DNA of 64,000 nucleotides from CBFHSF01 sp965658445. GTDB lineage: Bacteria > Bacteroidota > Bacteroidia > Flavobacteriales > Schleiferiaceae. Under the pieces are notes generated by a model. That model saw only the letters and a program-made list of their open reading frames with translations, was not told where the DNA came from and made no database searches. Numbering within the stretch: the stretch's first letter is position 1; the number at the start of each line of letters is the position of its first letter. Location: assembly GCA_965658445.1 (NCBI GenBank), contig CBFHSF010000001.1, positions 124,001 through 188,000 on the forward strand. Reading direction: 5' to 3'. The translations under genes were made by a program, and so were the position numbers. Below are positions 40,882 through 53,100 of the stretch, piece after piece.

Positions 40882-40914
40882 TTTGAAATGAGGATGTAAA
40901 GTCCTACCTTTTTG
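40882..40914 (+). promoter_or_regulatory. Candidate promoter for a near-leaderless PPK2 mRNA
   Basis: TTTG (40882-40885), 19-nt spacer, TACCTTTT (40905-40912). This is one mismatch from the Bacteroidetes consensus, with ideal spacing. The predicted start (near 40918) falls at the ATG. Confidence 0.4.
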
Positions 40915-40916
40915 GT

Positions 40917-41672
40917 ATGAATCACTTGGACCTGAAAAACCTTCCGTCGTCTCCTCCCGAAGGAACAGACCGAAAGGAAATAGAGAAGAAGACAAAGAAG
41001 CTTCAGAAGAAACTCTTTCAATTACAAAACTTATTGTTTGCTGAAGGCAAGCACGCCTTGCTGGTTGTATTGCAGGGAATGGATACTTCTGGAAAAGATG
41101 GAACGGTACGCCATGTTTTCTCGTGTATGAATCCCATGGGCGTCCAGGTGCATTCTTTTAAGGCACCAACAGAAGCGGAGAAAAAGCATGATTTTTTGTG
41201 GAGGGTTTACCCCAAGATTCCCGCCAAGGGAATGATCAATGTCTTTAATCGATCCCATTACGAGGACATTCTAGTTCCCACCGTACACAAGACCATGGAT
41301 ATGGATCGCATTGAGAGAAGGTACAAAGTGATCAATGACTTTGAAACGCATTTAAAAATCAACGGAACCCATATCCTAAAGGTGTTTTTACACATTTCCC
41401 ACGATGAGCAAAAATCCCGTATTGCAAAGAGATTGGCCGACCCTGAGAAGCGTTGGAAATACGATATTTCCGATACCAAGGAATCCAAGCTATGGGATGA
41501 TTACCAGGCGGTTTACCAAAGATTGTTCAACGAGTGCGACCAACCCTACCCATGGATTGCTATTCCCTCAGACAAGAAGTGGTACAGAAACTATCTGATT
41601 GCTAAGCTGTTGGTAGAAACTCTAGAATCCTTCGATATGTCCTATCCCACAGGACCCGAATCGGAAACTTAG
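40917..41672 (+). CDS. PPK2 family polyphosphate kinase
   Basis: 251 residues. Walker A is GMDTSGKDG, the Walker B-like segment is FNRSHYEDI, and the lid region and PEKRWKYDISDTKE fit PPK2. The family transfers phosphate between polyphosphate and nucleotides (AMP, ADP or GDP); which one is not clear from sequence alone. No in-frame ATG other than 40917 precedes the Walker A motif. It ends by overlapping the convergent membrane protein gene by 4 nt. Confidence 0.92.
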   Translation: MNHLDLKNLPSSPPEGTDRKEIEKKTKKLQKKLFQLQNLLFAEGKHALLVVLQGMDTSGKDGTVRHVFSCMNPMGVQVHSFKAPTEAEKKHDFLWRVYPKIPAKGMINVFNRSHYEDILVPTVHKTMDMDRIERRYKVINDFETHLKINGTHILKVFLHISHDEQKSRIAKRLADPEKRWKYDISDTKESKLWDDYQAVYQRLFNECDQPYPWIAIPSDKKWYRNYLIAKLLVETLESFDMSYPTGPESET

Positions 41673-42367
41673 TGTTCTTGGCTTTGCGCCGAAATCATAT
41701 CATTGATTTGATTTCTGATGTGCTCCATTTTTCGAGCCGCTTCTCTCAGGCTTTCGGCTGTCGACGACTTTATGGAAAGAGAAGTAGTCAAAACGGCATC
41801 AAATTCACCATAGGCGAAATCTGCTCTACGAGCTTTCTTTTTACCATTGGGGTTTTGAAGAAAGTTAAAACGACTTTCTGCAAAGGGAATGATGCGCTGC
41901 GTACTTACTTCCTGATCCATGGATGAGAGCTGAGACAGTTGCTCAAACTCCTCGCCATAAAGCGCCATGATGTCTCCAAACAAAGGCGAGTCTGCCATTT
42001 CCATAGACTTTGCCGAAGTGAATTTCCCCATAGGTGTAGGAGGTGACCAAACAGAGTACTGGAGACAAGGATATACTAATGATTGCAGACTGTCAATAGG
42101 CGTTTTCCGTCTGTCCACGTTTAAGTAAACTTGTATGTGGTTTATGGATTCCTCAAGAGCTTGGGCCTTGTCCACTAACTTTTGCTGATCCTGACTCAAT
42201 ACGATTTGTATGCGTTGCCAGGTTTCCGTAGTAGCTTTTTCCAGGGCTTTGTCCTTTCTCCAATCATTGATAGAAAAGGCTAGGAGAATGGCTCCGGCTA
42301 CAACAATAAATTCGAAGAGGTAAGATCCAAAGGATCGTCTAGTAGTTGAGCGTCCGCGGTAAGACAT
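41669..42367 (-). CDS. Single-span membrane protein, unknown
   Basis: 232 residues. A basic N-terminus precedes one membrane span (FEFIVVAGAILLAFSIND, about 18-36). The rest is mostly helical, with likely coiled coil at 40-75 and a C-terminal region of about 190-232. The membrane-span line resembles that of DUF6090-type flavobacterial proteins, but the match is not firm. Convergent with PPK2, overlapping it by 4 nt. Confidence 0.7.
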   Translation of the reverse strand: MSYRGRSTTRRSFGSYLFEFIVVAGAILLAFSINDWRKDKALEKATTETWQRIQIVLSQDQQKLVDKAQALEESINHIQVYLNVDRRKTPIDSLQSLVYPCLQYSVWSPPTPMGKFTSAKSMEMADSPLFGDIMALYGEEFEQLSQLSSMDQEVSTQRIIPFAESRFNFLQNPNGKKKARRADFAYGEFDAVLTTSLSIKSSTAESLREAARKMEHIRNQINDMISAQSQEH

Positions 42368-42451
42368 GATTTTTTAATTAAGGTTGGGTCCCGAAATGTC
42401 GTAAAAAATTGGGATTTCACCTAATAAAAAGCGACGCTAATGGGTTACGAA

Positions 42452-42910
42452 TCAGTCTTTGAGGAGAATCCAGTCGGTAACGTCAAATCCACCTTTCCAA
42501 AATTGCTTGGCATCTAAACTGGACCAACAGTTCTTTCCATTGGAATCACAAATAAGTCGAGACCAATCGTAACGAGAAGTGAGCTGGTGACCAATGTCAC
42601 CAGAAGAACTGATTTGTGGTCTGAGTAGAATATATCCGTAGGTTTCTGGAAATTTAGTGGAAACCACTTTGAGGAGAATGCCTGAAGATTTCAAATGACA
42701 GTTTTCTCCATCGGGGGCGGCATACCATTCAAAAGAACCTGAAATCAAAATTTCATTGTTGAGTTCTGACATTTGCCAGGCAACGTTGGCCTCTTCTACT
42801 TCACAGCCGCTATGCCAAAAGTTACGCTTGGTGTAGGAACCTTGGGTTTGAGCTACCAATTGAGTGGTAGCAAATAGCGCAAGGACTATGATTAGAATTT
42901 TTGATTTCAT
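42452..42910 (-). CDS. Small exported protein, unknown
   Basis: 152 residues. Signal peptide 1-20 (ends VAQ). The mature part has Cys at SGCEVEE, ENCHLKS, LICDSNGKNCWSS, suggesting disulfides, and is rich in Trp/Tyr. I do not recognise a family. It follows the PorP/SprF gene by 93 nt in the same direction and might share its transcript. Confidence 0.7.
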   Translation of the reverse strand: MKSKILIIVLALFATTQLVAQTQGSYTKRNFWHSGCEVEEANVAWQMSELNNEILISGSFEWYAAPDGENCHLKSSGILLKVVSTKFPETYGYILLRPQISSSGDIGHQLTSRYDWSRLICDSNGKNCWSSLDAKQFWKGGFDVTDWILLKD

Positions 42911-43003
42911 GCACTTGTAGATTTAAGGCTAAAGGTGCTCAAAAATAAAAAAACTAGCCATACCTAATCAAAGGTATTTCCCTACCAAAAGACCGTCTTA
43001 CAA

Positions 43004-44137
43004 TTAGGGCTGCCAAATATTGAAATCCGATTGTTTTACTCGTTTCAAATCTAAGAAGAAACAATCATCTGCTTGTGAAGATCGACTCTTTCCGCCTTTT
43101 CCACAAAGGGTTAATCCTTTGAATGTGTAGATGATTCCAAACTCATGGGTTCCATACGAGTTGTCAATTCCCAGTTGAGAAATTGTCATGTCATAGCTAT
43201 ATCCAAAGGTAAATCCTTTGTAGGTAACCATTCCGTGGAGTATGATAGATTCAAAGTTTTCGGTAACCGAAAAGATGTCCTTTCTCCTCAGACTCACTCC
43301 TAGCAGAACATTTTGGTAAAAATCCTTGGACACCGTTATGGTGTTGGTCTTTAAGAATTGTTGTTGGTCATAGACAAACCCTACAGATAAAAAGCTGGGT
43401 TTGTTTTTGAACTTGTTCAATTGAAAATGCGTAAAGGCGTGGAAGGTATACCTCGGGTCAATGGTCGTTTCCAAATTAAAGAAGGATTCTGTAGGTCGAT
43501 TGAGGTGGAAGATCGCTCCCCCCATGGAAATGTAACTTCCGTTTTTGCTCAACTCCATTCGACCCCGAAGGCCGGCTGAAATATCAAAAACCATATTGGA
43601 GACCTCGTTTTGAGGATTTACCAAACTCTGTTGTTGATAGAATCCGAGGTAGGGGTGGAGTTGATCACTAAAGACTAAGTTTTCCCAATTCAACCTCTTT
43701 TGGCCTACGGCAAATTGCATTCCCGCAGAAACAATAAACTTTTTGCCTCGTGCCCATTTTCCCAAACTTCCGTTGAATCTTCCGGGAAGATTTACAGAAA
43801 TCAATCCCGCCACATTGGAGGTCTTCATATATCCTTCACCTTCCTCGTCATCGTATACGCGAAGTCCAAATCCAAGCCCCCTTTTGGGGCAGCCAATATT
43901 GACTGCCGCCGAGTGGGTCGTGAATTTGCTGGGTAGTCGCGTCCATTGAAATCTCGATTGTAAGTTGACACTGAGATCCTTTGTATACCCTGCATAGGCT
44001 GGGTTCAAATAGATCTTGTTCATATAGAACTGCGAGAATACAGGGTCCTGTGCACTGGCGTTAAAGGACAGTGCCCAAAGGATACACAAGAGGAATAGAC
44101 CTCTCTTAGCGGATGAGTGTAACTGTTCCAAAGTCAT
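43004..44137 (-). CDS. PorP/SprF family outer-membrane protein of the type IX secretion system
   Basis: 377 residues from the ATG at 44137, which is placed just before the signal peptide (RGLFLLCILWALSFNASAQ). The following DPVFSQFYMNKIYLNPAYAG is the family hallmark. The rest is a beta-barrel rich in aromatic-ended strands. SprF in Flavobacterium johnsoniae is needed to secrete the giant adhesin SprB, and PorP-type genes lie next to large type B cargo genes. Here it directly follows such a gene and overlaps its 3' end by 32 nt, so it is probably a dedicated partner. Confidence 0.9.
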   Translation of the reverse strand: MTLEQLHSSAKRGLFLLCILWALSFNASAQDPVFSQFYMNKIYLNPAYAGYTKDLSVNLQSRFQWTRLPSKFTTHSAAVNIGCPKRGLGFGLRVYDDEEGEGYMKTSNVAGLISVNLPGRFNGSLGKWARGKKFIVSAGMQFAVGQKRLNWENLVFSDQLHPYLGFYQQQSLVNPQNEVSNMVFDISAGLRGRMELSKNGSYISMGGAIFHLNRPTESFFNLETTIDPRYTFHAFTHFQLNKFKNKPSFLSVGFVYDQQQFLKTNTITVSKDFYQNVLLGVSLRRKDIFSVTENFESIILHGMVTYKGFTFGYSYDMTISQLGIDNSYGTHEFGIIYTFKGLTLCGKGGKSRSSQADDCFFLDLKRVKQSDFNIWQP

Positions 44138-47100
44138 AAGTTCTTCCATTAGCGTTTTTCTGTCCTGGCCATACGGTTCCATCTCTGAAGACCGCTTCTA
44201 CCCTCCAGGCGAATGCGCCTTGAGGTAATATCTCTCCGTGGTTGTACAATTGTCCGTTCCACGGTTCATTCGGGATACCGTTTTCATCCAAAGAGGTTGT
44301 CTCAAAGATGAGGTTACCGAAGGTGTCAAAAATTCTAAGTCTGTATTTGGCAATAGAATGTCCCTTGGGAAGGAATACACTTCCATCACCCACGCCTACC
44401 AAATCAGGGGCAAAGGCATTGGGGACGTACAATAAGTAACCTTCCAGATCCACTTGGTAGCAAATGGTATCTGCACATCCCGCAGAATTGGTTACGATCA
44501 GACAAACGTCAAAGGAGTGTTCCTTTTCAAACAAGTCTACATCGTAAACATGGGTTGGGTTTCTTTCGCCGCTTGTATTGCCATCGCCGAAGTCCCAGCG
44601 GAATACCGTTCCTGAATCCGAGTATGTACTCAAGTTGTAGAACTGTACGATCTTGCCGCTCTCCGTAGAGAAACTAAAGTCCGCTTCTGGTACAGAATAC
44701 ACTTCTACTGCTGAACTTAACGTCATGGTATCTGAACAACCACTTTCCGTGGTTACGATAAGTGATACGTGGTAGATACCAGGAGTTTCGTAGATATGCG
44801 TTGGGTTTTGGTCTGTGGAGTTGTTTCCATCTCCAAAATCCCAGTACCAATCGGTCACTCCTGTGGCTCCATTGAAGTTGTAGGTAGACAAATCTTGGAA
44901 GTTCACTTCTACTGGAGCACACCCAAAGGCGTTGTCCAAGCTAAACATTGGATCCGGTTGAGGGGCAATTACTAAAGTGTCTCTTAGAGTATCCGAACAT
45001 CCACTGATGTTTTCCACAATTTGAGAAACCACATATACTCCCGGTTGGGTGTAGGTAAAGGTCGGTTGCTGTGCCGTTGAGGTATTTACTCCAGGATTGG
45101 AAATCGAGGTGAAGTCCCAACGCAAGGTGTTGTTTCCGGTGGCAGAGTTGGTGAACTCAAAGGTCTGCGGAGTTCCACAATTTCCTCCACTAATTTGTGT
45201 AGTGGTAAATCCTGCAATGGGATCTGGGAAAATGGTTACCGTAATTTCCGCACTGTCAATACAACCGGCTTGGGTGGTTTGAATCAAGGTCACTTGATAC
45301 ACACCAGCCGCCGCATATGTATGCTGTGGATTGGCAGCTGTGGAAGTGTTTCCGTCACCAAAATGCCACTCCGTTTGAGCGATTACTCCTTGAGTCATCA
45401 AGGTAGAATCAATAAACTGTACGGGTTGCTCTCCAATACATAGGTCTTGTCCAGAGAAGGCCACTTTGGGACTTTCGTTGATGGTCAAGGTTCTTGAAAT
45501 CGAGTCCACGCATCCTTCTACCGAAGTGGTCACAAGAGTAACTTGATAGGTTCCATATCCAGAGTACAAATGTGTTGGGTTTTCCAAAGTACTCGTCGTA
45601 CTGTCTCCAAAGTCCCACTCATAGCTGGCAATAAATCCAGAGGCTATGGTAGAGAGGTTGGTAAACGTAACCACATCATTTTCACAAACAGGCTGGTTGT
45701 GTGAGAAGTCGGCAACTGGGGTAGGGAATACCTCTACTTGGAGGTAGGCCGTATCTGCACTACACCCATCTTCAGCGAAGAGGGCCACCGTATAGATTCC
45801 CGGTTGCGTATAGGTAAATGAGCCAGCGCTCAAGTTGCTCACAAAGTTGTTACAAACCTTCTGCGTAGAGTCAAAATCAAAACACCATGAAATCTGAGTA
45901 GCTCCAAAACTGGCGTCTTGATAGTTCACCGTATGAGGGGCACAACCTGTCAAGGGTGACATTTGGAAGAAGGCCTGAACCGCTGCGGGCGTCACCGTTA
46001 CCGGTACGGACGCAGAGTCATTTCCACACGAGTTGAAACCGGTTACCGTCACGTGATACGTTGTATCTGGATTGGTTCCGTTGTATACAAAGGTGTGGTT
46101 CAACTGTCCCCAGATCAATGTAGTATCACCGTTGGGGAGAATTTGAATACTTGGGAAAATCGTATCGATAACACCCGATCCATCTCCGTAATTAACTACG
46201 AGGTAATCGGCACCTCCATTGTTTTGTCCGTCCAATTGGAACAGGGCATTGTAAGGAGAACAACCCGTGGGTGATAGAACTAAAATACCTGGTTGTGGTG
46301 CGGTTTCTACAATGATGGTATCTCTCAACCTTGAGAATCCACAACAGTTAGTGGCCGTCAAGGTTACGAAGTAGGTAGAATCTCCATTGGCACCAGCAGG
46401 CAGGGATGGAATAGGGTTGGGATCCTCCTGGATAGAAGTATAGATTACCACTTTGTTTCCAGATGCGTCCTCGGCAAAAACTTCCCACTGATAGGTATCA
46501 ATGGTTCCCGTAGACTGATTGGTTGCCGTCACAGAAAGAGGACCACATCCTTTGTAGTTGGACAAGGTGAAGTCCGCAACGGGTGGTTCTTCAATGAAGA
46601 TGGCTTTGGTCAAAGTGTCTGAACATCCCAAAGCGGTAGAAACCACCAAGGTAATGGTATCCCAACCACTAGCAGTGTATGTCTGCTGGGCGGTAGAAGT
46701 ATTGTAATCACCAATGCCATCGTTGTTTACATCCCACCACCAAGAAGTAATACTTCCCGAGGCAGAAATAGCTGATGTGTCAATCAATGAGAAGGGTTGC
46801 CCTACACAAACCGTATCCACGCCACAAGTAAATGGAATGTATACATCCGCGATAGGAGAAGGGAAAATTACCGCAGTATCTATGTAGGTAGCCGTACAAC
46901 CATTGCTGTCTGTTACGGTAAGTGAAACGGGGTAAGAACCTGCTCCTCCAAAGGCGTGTTGAGGATTTTCAAGATTAGAAGTTCCCGTTCCAAAATCCCA
47001 TGCGTAGGAGGCGATTCCAGAAAGGGCTGTACTTTGATTTACAAAGAACACATCGTCACCTTCACAGGCAGGAGCAGAAGTAAAGCTTACAGCAGGTGCC

Positions 47101-50100
47101 GCAAAAACAGTTACCACTCGCTCTACGGTATCCGAACATCCCACACCTGAGGTAATTACCAATTCTATGGTGTGTGTACTATCCGCTACAGTTCCCGAAT
47201 TGGTGAACGTAAAGGATGGGTTGCTCACGGAACCTGCAGATACTCCATCTACAAACCACTCGCGAGTGGATACATTGATACTGGTGTCTACGACAGAAAC
47301 GGATAAAGGTGAACACCCTTCAAAGGCGGTAGATAAAAACCCGGCTCTTGGGTCTTCAAAGGCGTAGGCCATTTGAGTAGTAGTGTCTGCGTTACAGCCA
47401 AAGGGAGATTGAACAATCAAACGAATCTCAACACTGTCTCCAGGGTTGCTCAGTACGTAACTCAATGAGTTTAGCCCTGTGCTGTTGGACAATACAGTTT
47501 GTGTTACAGGATCCACAATTTCCCAGTTATACGTGCTGTTTTGTGTGGGCCACTGTACCGCAGAAATATTTGAAGTGTCTATGGCAAAAGGTGCACAATT
47601 CGCGGCTTGAGAAACGGCAATTTGAGCCAGAGGATCGGGATGTACCGTAATGGAATCCACTAGGGTATCCGAACATCCCCAAGCGTTGAAGGCTACCAAT
47701 TGAACATAGTATGTGGTATCCTCACTCGTAGCGTTGGCGAAGGTTATGGTCGGAACGGAGTCCGTGCTGGATTGGCCGTCGCTAAAGGTCCACTCAAAGT
47801 TCATTGAGCTCCTGTTCATTCCGCTTTGATTGGGCGTTGATGTGTTGGTGAATTGAATGAACGAGAGATTACAAATGCTTCGAGTGCTCGGGCTAAAGTC
47901 AGCCGTAGGAAGAGGATAACTAGTTACATTTTGTGAAAGTGTATCAATACATCCATTGGCATCGGTCACTTGCAGTGTGATGCGGTATTGAACCGAATCA
48001 TTCGATGAGGCTGGAATGATAAACTGCGCGTTTGCCGTATTGCCTCCAAGAATCGATGCATTGGGAGAAATGCTCCACTGCGCGGATTGTTGTCCTGTCA
48101 AACCGAGGGCATCAGCAGAAAGTGTATCCGATCCACAGAAGTTGGCAAGAGGTGCCATCTGTGCTACGGGTCGGCTGGTGCTGATCAGGGTATCGATAAG
48201 AGTATCCGAACAACCGTTTACTGAAGTCACTACCAAAGTCAACAGGTAGGTAGAGTCAAATCCAGATTGATTATCTGGGATATAAACCCTTGGATTGGAA
48301 AGCGTGTCGTTAGACAAAGTACCCCCACCAGAAATTGACCATTGGTAGGTCAATGCCGAGGGACCATAAGAGGAGTTTGTGATGTCTACACTATCCATCC
48401 CACAAAGGGTAGAAGTACTTGGAGTGAAGTCTGCCACTGGCTTTCCAAAAATGGTAACCGTTTGTTCTGTGCTGTCCAAACAACCGGATCCCGCTGCGAT
48501 TACCAATTGAATGGTCACCGTTGAATCTGAAGATCCGCTGTTAAACAACGTCAAACTTGGGTTGGGATCTGTACTAAAGAGAGATCCATTAAGGTACCAG
48601 CTGTGATTTACTCCTGCTGTGGATGAGTCGTTGAACTGAACCGTTAAGGGAGAACATCCGCTATCTGGGATAGCACTAAAGTTTGCCATGGGGTTCTCAA
48701 TGGTAAAGAACAGCTCTTCCGTAGAGTCGTTTTGACATCCAAAAGCAGATTCTGCGATCAATCTCACAATTACCGAATCTCCACCGTTGTTTAACGTATA
48801 GTTCAATCCTGTAGCACCTGTGTTTGTGCTCAAGAGATTTCCAGAAAGGTCAAATACCTTCCAGCGGTATCCTGAGTTGGCAGTAGGTACTTGCGTGGAC
48901 ACTGCTGAGCTAGAATCTAGGACAAACGGAGCACAGCTGGCTTGTTGTCCTACAGCAATGTTTGCATAGGCATCGGGATGAACGGTTACTATGGTTGAAG
49001 TAGAATCAGAACATCCAAAAGCATTGGTTACCACCAATGAGATGGAGTAAATGGAATCTTGAACTCCCGTGTTGGTAAATGAGAAGTTGGGGATACTATC
49101 CGTAGAAACTTGTCCATTACTTGTTGTCCATGAGAACGTCATCGTGCTGAGTCCCATTCCGCTTTGATTGGTAGAACTCGTATTGATAAATCCAGGACTA
49201 AATACACCACATGAATCGTTTGCCGAAGTATTGAATTGAGCGTTCGGTGTAGGGTATACAGTAACTCGCTCTACAGCAGAATCTACACATCCATTGGCAT
49301 TGGTTACATATTGAACGATAGTGTATTGAACGGAATCATTGGTGCTTGCCGCCAAGTCAAAACTTGGAGACCCCGTATTCACTCCAGAGCTGTTGATTGC
49401 AGCAGGCGATATGGTCCAGTTGTAACTCAAACCTGTTCCCGTTGAAGTATTTAATGGAGAAATAGAGTAGGGGCCACAAGCATTTGTAGGAAGTGTAAAT
49501 CCTGCCATGGGCAAGGTATTCCAATCTATTTGAACCTCCGTCGAATCCAAACATCCATCAATGGATGTCAAGTAAAGTGTAAAGGTTACCGTAGAGTCAA
49601 AACCGCTTGCATTTTGGGGGAAGAACACCATGGGAGATGCGTCATTGGCATTGACAACAGTTACTCCAGAATGAGAAGAAACCCATTGGTAGGAGAGCGG
49701 CCCATTACCAAAACTCGTATTGTTGAGCTGTATTGAGTCACCACCACATGTAGCGATAGCAGAGGCCGTTGCTTGAGCAAAGGGAGCAGGATGTAAAACA
49801 ACATCTCTCGAGAGGGAATCAATACACCCTGTTCCCGCGCTCACAACAAGAGTAATGGTCAAAGTAGAGTCACCGACATTGCCATTATGAGTAAATGTGA
49901 AATTTGGATTTTGCTGGGTAGAAACGGGATTGCCGTTTACCAACCATTGATGGGCAACACCAACGGTGCTAGAATCAAAAGCTGTAATAGAAAGAGAAGA
50001 ACAGCCTGAATCTGCAGAAAGTCCAAAGTTTGCTACGGGTGGAGGTAGAACAGTTACGTCTACTGTATCAATATTTACACAGCCAGTAGCTGTATTGGTT

Positions 50101-53100
50101 TGAGTCAAAACGTAGGTGGTATTGATCACAGGACTCACATAGGGATTGGCTTGGGTGGAAACCATTCCAAAGGGAATACTAAACCATGAATAGCTAAATC
50201 CGGCTTGTGGCAATGAACCCATCTGAACCGAATCACCTATACAAACCCCAAGATCAGGCCCTGCCTGAGCATCCGGTAGAGGGTTGATTTGAACGACCAC
50301 TCTATCTTCATCACTACAACCTGTGGTAAGATCCGTAACAATAAGTGTCAGCGTATCAAAAGTTGTTGAAGTAACACTTCGCGAATAGCTAACTACAGAA
50401 TCTGTAGTTGAGTTTAAATAGGTACCTGGAGACCAACTGTAGCTGTATTGAGACTGGAAATTGGCTCCTAAAGAAACCGTGTCTCCAGAACAAATAGTCA
50501 CGTCCGGTCCAGCATTAGCAATGGGATCTGGATGAATGTAAACCGTTACGGTTTGGGTATCCCCAGCACAAGCTAGTATACTTCCTCCGGAACTGAATAT
50601 GGTATATGTAATAGAACTTAGCGATGAAGATGAGTTGGTAAGGGTTTCTGAAATGGTTCCCGTACCAAATCCAGTAGAACCGCTGATTCCAGGCCCCGGG
50701 TTGCTTATCCAATTAAACTGGGTTCCCACTGAGGACGATACCGGAACATAAGTAAAGGTCTCGTCAGAACAAAGGGTGTCTGCAGCGGCTACGGAAGTGA
50801 TGATGGGAGTAGGGTCTACAACTACCGTAAACGTAGCCGTATCGCCTTCACATGAGTTTGCGGTGGTCCCTTGTGCCCATAAGCTATACACAACTGAATC
50901 AGTAGTAGTAGAGGGGTTTATAAGGGTTCCGTTAATAACTCCTGTCCCTGAGGTTGGATGCCCTGAAATACCTCCAGAGTACACCACTTGCCATTGAACA
51001 CTTGCAGAGCTTACCGAAGAACTGGGAGTGAATGAGAAAAAGTCTCCACTACAAATTCTATCATTTAGGGTTACGTTGTTGATTTGAGGCACAGAGTCCA
51101 CAATGATCATCATGGTGTCTGCAGAAAAACAACTTCCGTAGCCCAAGCTGTAAATCAATTCGTAAGTTCCAGGGAATGCCGGAACAAATGCGGAATCGTT
51201 CAACAAGAAGGCATTCTGGTTAATGGTCCAGTTTCCTCCATAAGGACTTCCCGAAAGATGAATAGTGTCCAAAGACATACAAACTGTGGTGTCGGGTCCT
51301 ACAGATACTACAGGTGGGTTGATAACCTGAACCTGCAAGCTATCCATGTAGCTACATCCAAAGGGATCTACGTAGTGGTAGTATATGATATGCGTTCCCA
51401 ATCCTGCCAATTGCGGATTGATCACTCCTAAAGAATCCACAATCCCTGGTCCTGTATACCATCCTCCGGAAGGATTGGCTCCTGTAAGATTTTCCAAACT
51501 GTTACTAAAGCAGAATAGTGTATCGGGGCCAGCATCCACAGTAATAGGTGCAATAGGGGTAATGGTTACACTGCGAGTACGCGTACATCCCAGGCTGTCC
51601 GTAACGGTCAAAGAGTAGGTGGCTGCAGAGTTTCCAACGGCAATGTTTGGATTGAGAATGGTGCTATCTGATAAACCAGTGGTCGGAGACCATCGGAAAG
51701 TGAAGGGAGCCGTACCTCCTGAAATATTCGCCTGAATATTTGTAGAATCACCCACACAAACATTGGTCACTCCAGAGAAGTTCACATTGATATTGGGGTT
51801 TACAAATACGTTGAATGAAATCGTGTCTGAACACCCCAACGAATCGGTTATTGCTACATTAAATGTGTAATCGCGATTGATATTATTAAATGTAGGGTTG
51901 TTAGAGGTCGAGGTATACCTTGCGGGAATACTCCACCATTGATAGGTGTAATGCGATGGTAATAGGTATGTTGGGTCAGCTCTCCAACACACAGTGGTAT
52001 CTGGAATGGCAGGCACGGAGGGTTTGTCTAGGAAGGTAACCTCAATAGTGTCCATGGCCGTTCCACAAGCATTCCAAACTTCTCCTACAATGAGATAAGT
52101 TCCCGTCGAATCAAAAGAGATGGTGGGGCTGCCCGTGTTTTGGCTTCCGTTAAAGTTTGAGCCCAGCGCCGGAATGGTATACCAATTCCATCCTTGGATG
52201 GGGTTTAAGGAGTCATAGACATTGATGTCAAAGATTCCATTTCCAAAAGTTACTGTATCTAATCCACAGAAAGTATAATCTTGCGATAAGAATAATGAGG
52301 GTTCTCCACCAATTACGATGGTCGTATCCCATGTAATGGTATCACATTGGTGATATACCGTGTATGTGAAATCATAGGTTCCGCTGGTAGTAAGCGTTAC
52401 GTTGGGTTCTAAACTGTCAAGTGTAGAGGAACCATTTAAATTCCAAGTTCCCGTAGAACTTACAGACCAATCACTGGTTGCTGAACTACACGCCGTGTTG
52501 AGGACGGTATTGTTATCAAAAGTAAGCGTTACGGGAGCACATATTCCCGAAACGGAAACTCCCATGTCTATTTCGGGTACGTCGTCTACACATACTGAAA
52601 TAGTAGCCGTATCAAAACCACAAGGGTTTCCAACCACCATGCTTACTTGGTAGAATCCTGTATCTGTAAATGTAATGTTGGGGTTAGATCCATTGGGATC
52701 CGAAATGGTGTAGCCGCTGTTGGGAAGTACAATCCACTGACGGCTGTAGGCATTGATACACGACGAACCTGAAATAATAGTTCCCGGAGTCGTTAGGTCT
52801 ACCAATCCAACCGATTGGCCTGTACAAACCGTACTGTCCGTCATTTCAAAATTAATTTCAGGAGCTTCAGAAACATATACAGGAGAAACAATGGCCTGCG
52901 TAGAGCCACACGGGTTGGTTGCAATGACCTGAACGTGATATGAGTTCTGAGTACCAATGATATTTGTATTACCACAAGAGGTTGTTGTATAAGTGTAGGT
53001 AACCGTGTCAGGTGGTGGGTGGTTGAAAATCTGAACAGGCGATCCGTCTCCAAAATCCACGGTGTATACTGTACCCATTGGGTTGGAACCCACATTGAGA

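Noticed and set aside
40788..41021. N-terminal extension of the antiporter frame
   Set aside because: It overlaps the divergent PPK2 gene, is rich in basic residues and lacks antiporter character; the ATG at 40787 starts the first membrane span directly.
44138..44182. Longer start for the PorP/SprF gene
   Set aside because: It would put about 15 charged residues before the signal peptide and increase overlap with the giant gene.
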